8,405 bases of DNA from an uncultured Flavobacterium sp. Its GTDB lineage: Bacteria; Bacteroidota; Bacteroidia; Flavobacteriales; Flavobacteriaceae. Positions within the stretch are counted from its first letter, which is position 1. Each line of letters starts with the position of its first letter. The position numbers and the translations under genes are program-made. The stretch covers positions 1 through 8,405 of the forward strand of contig NZ_CAMLRU010000116.1 in NCBI RefSeq assembly GCF_946482535.1, read 5' to 3'. Under the pieces are notes generated by a model. It worked only from the letters and a program-made list of their open reading frames with translations. It made no database searches and was not told the DNA's origin. Below are positions 7,504 through 8,405 of this stretch, one piece after another.

Positions 7504-8405
7504 TTGATTTTGAAAACCAAGAATTATATATTACTATTTGGCTATCACTTGTTATTCATTGTTTATGCCTATCAATCGCGAGTATCCAGAGGTGTCTCCG
7601 ATGCCCATTTATATTGGGGAAAAAAGCTTGATTTTGTTCAGTATTCATGGTTTGACTTTGCCGATTACGGTACTAATTTTATCTTGTTTTTAAATTATCC
7701 TTTAGTCGAGTCGGGTCTACCTTTTTGGTTTGGGTTTTTACTCTACGGTACCATTGGTTTTTTGGGGATTTTAAAATGGATGCAATGGGCAAGTTTGTTG
7801 CTGAAAGACACGCTTACTTACAAAGGGTTTAATTTTTTATATTTAATTTTTTTATTACCGAATCTTCATGTCTGGACAGCTTCGTTAGGCAAAGAAGCCT
7901 TAGTTTTTTGGGGAATTGCCGCTGTTTTTTATGCTTTGACGATAAAAAAATATTTTACATTCAACGCCATTGCAGGGTGTTTGTTGGTGTTAATTATCAG
8001 ACCGCATGTGGCTTTAATGTTAACGGCCGCAATAGGTTTGGTTTATTTCTTTCAAAAAGAGATGGCGCTCAGAAGAAGAATTAGTCTTGCACTCATTTTT
8101 GGGCTAATGGGTTTGGGGTTACTCTACATGGTTTTTCAACTCTCGGCTATACGCTATTGGGATTGGGACAGAATAACTTATTTTAATGAGTATTCTATTT
8201 TATCATTCAAACATTCAGGCTCTTATGTTCCCATGTTGGAGTATAATTATTTTTACCGATGGTTTTCTTTTCATTTTCGTCCCCTTTTTTTTGATGCCGA
8301 TTCGCAGGTCATGTATTTGGCGAGTTTTGAAAATCTTTTAATGTTGGCACTTTTTTCAATAGCCTTGTTTGTGGCTGTAAAATTTCACAATAAAATAAAC
8401 TATAC
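7504..8405 (+). CDS. Second EpsG/Wzy-like polymerase candidate, 3' end cut off by window edge
   Basis: The frame is open from the TTG at 7504 to the window end (300 codons plus two bases). It encodes a multi-pass membrane protein with hydrophobic segments at about 8-24, 72-92, 110-119, 133-146, 154-182, 192-212 and 270-293. It is clearly related to the gene at 2958: YHLLFIVYA (14-22) matches YHLLFFILYA; LPNLHVWTASLGKEA (118-132) matches LPNMHFWTVSLGKGS; IRPHVAL (165-171) matches VRPHVML; FHFRPLFFD (256-264) matches FWFRPLFVD; and FENLLMLALF (275-284) matches LENFLYILLF. Trp124, Lys130, Arg166 and His168 keep identical spacing to their counterparts. An in-frame stop at 7480-7482 limits the start to TTG 7504 or TTG 7510 (ATT lies between), so the N-terminus lacks the extra first helix of the paralogue. 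It begins 4 bases after the SGNH stop. I infer a polymerase-like role, as for its paralogue. About 100 C-terminal residues are probably missing. Confidence 0.75.
   Translation, partial: MILKTKNYILLFGYHLLFIVYAYQSRVSRGVSDAHLYWGKKLDFVQYSWFDFADYGTNFILFLNYPLVESGLPFWFGFLLYGTIGFLGILKWMQWASLLLKDTLTYKGFNFLYLIFLLPNLHVWTASLGKEALVFWGIAAVFYALTIKKYFTFNAIAGCLLVLIIRPHVALMLTAAIGLVYFFQKEMALRRRISLALIFGLMGLGLLYMVFQLSAIRYWDWDRITYFNEYSILSFKHSGSYVPMLEYNYFYRWFSFHFRPLFFDADSQVMYLASFENLLMLALFSIALFVAVKFHNKINY

Noticed and set aside
1..8405. CRISPR array, defence system, mobile element or RNA gene
   Set aside because: No spaced direct repeats, transposase or integrase motifs, tRNA-like cloverleaf or rRNA sequence was seen, and coding sequence accounts for nearly every base.

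Overview
The window looks like part of an exopolysaccharide, capsule or O-antigen gene cluster from a member of the Bacteroidota, most likely a Flavobacterium-like organism. The grounds are the AT-rich sequence, genes packed end to end on one strand, the lack of clear Shine-Dalgarno sites, two probable TTG starts, and protein families typical of flavobacterial glycan loci. The assignment is by pattern only; no marker gene is present.

All eight supported genes lie on the + strand, and the gaps between them range from a 4-base overlap to 38 bases. They are probably one transcription unit that enters from the left and leaves on the right, since neither a convincing promoter nor a terminator is visible. 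In order they are: (1) a GT4 glycosyltransferase cut by the left edge; (2) a second, complete GT4 glycosyltransferase; (3) an acetyltransferase with two GNAT-like halves; (4) a multi-pass membrane protein resembling EpsG/Wzy-type polymerases; (5) a NodB-type polysaccharide deacetylase without a signal peptide; (6) an MBOAT O-acyltransferase of the AlgI/DltB type; (7) a membrane-anchored SGNH-hydrolase-like partner; (8) a second polymerase-like membrane protein, paralogous to (4), cut by the right edge.

The likely division of labour is as follows. The two GT4 enzymes add sugars to a lipid-linked repeat unit on the cytoplasmic face. The GNAT protein and the deacetylase could adjust acyl groups on precursors in the cytoplasm. 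The polymerase-like proteins would join or move repeat units at the membrane. The MBOAT/SGNH pair would pass acyl groups (probably acetyl) across the membrane and place them on the exported glycan. The sugar composition cannot be read from the sequence.

The points most worth a second look are the two diverged polymerase-like paralogues flanking a deacetylase/acyltransferase cassette, the tandem GNAT architecture, and an in-phase A9 run at the boundary of the two GNAT halves, where a -1 slip would release the first domain alone. I see no CRISPR array, RNA gene, insertion sequence or defence system, and no gene-free stretch longer than 38 bases.
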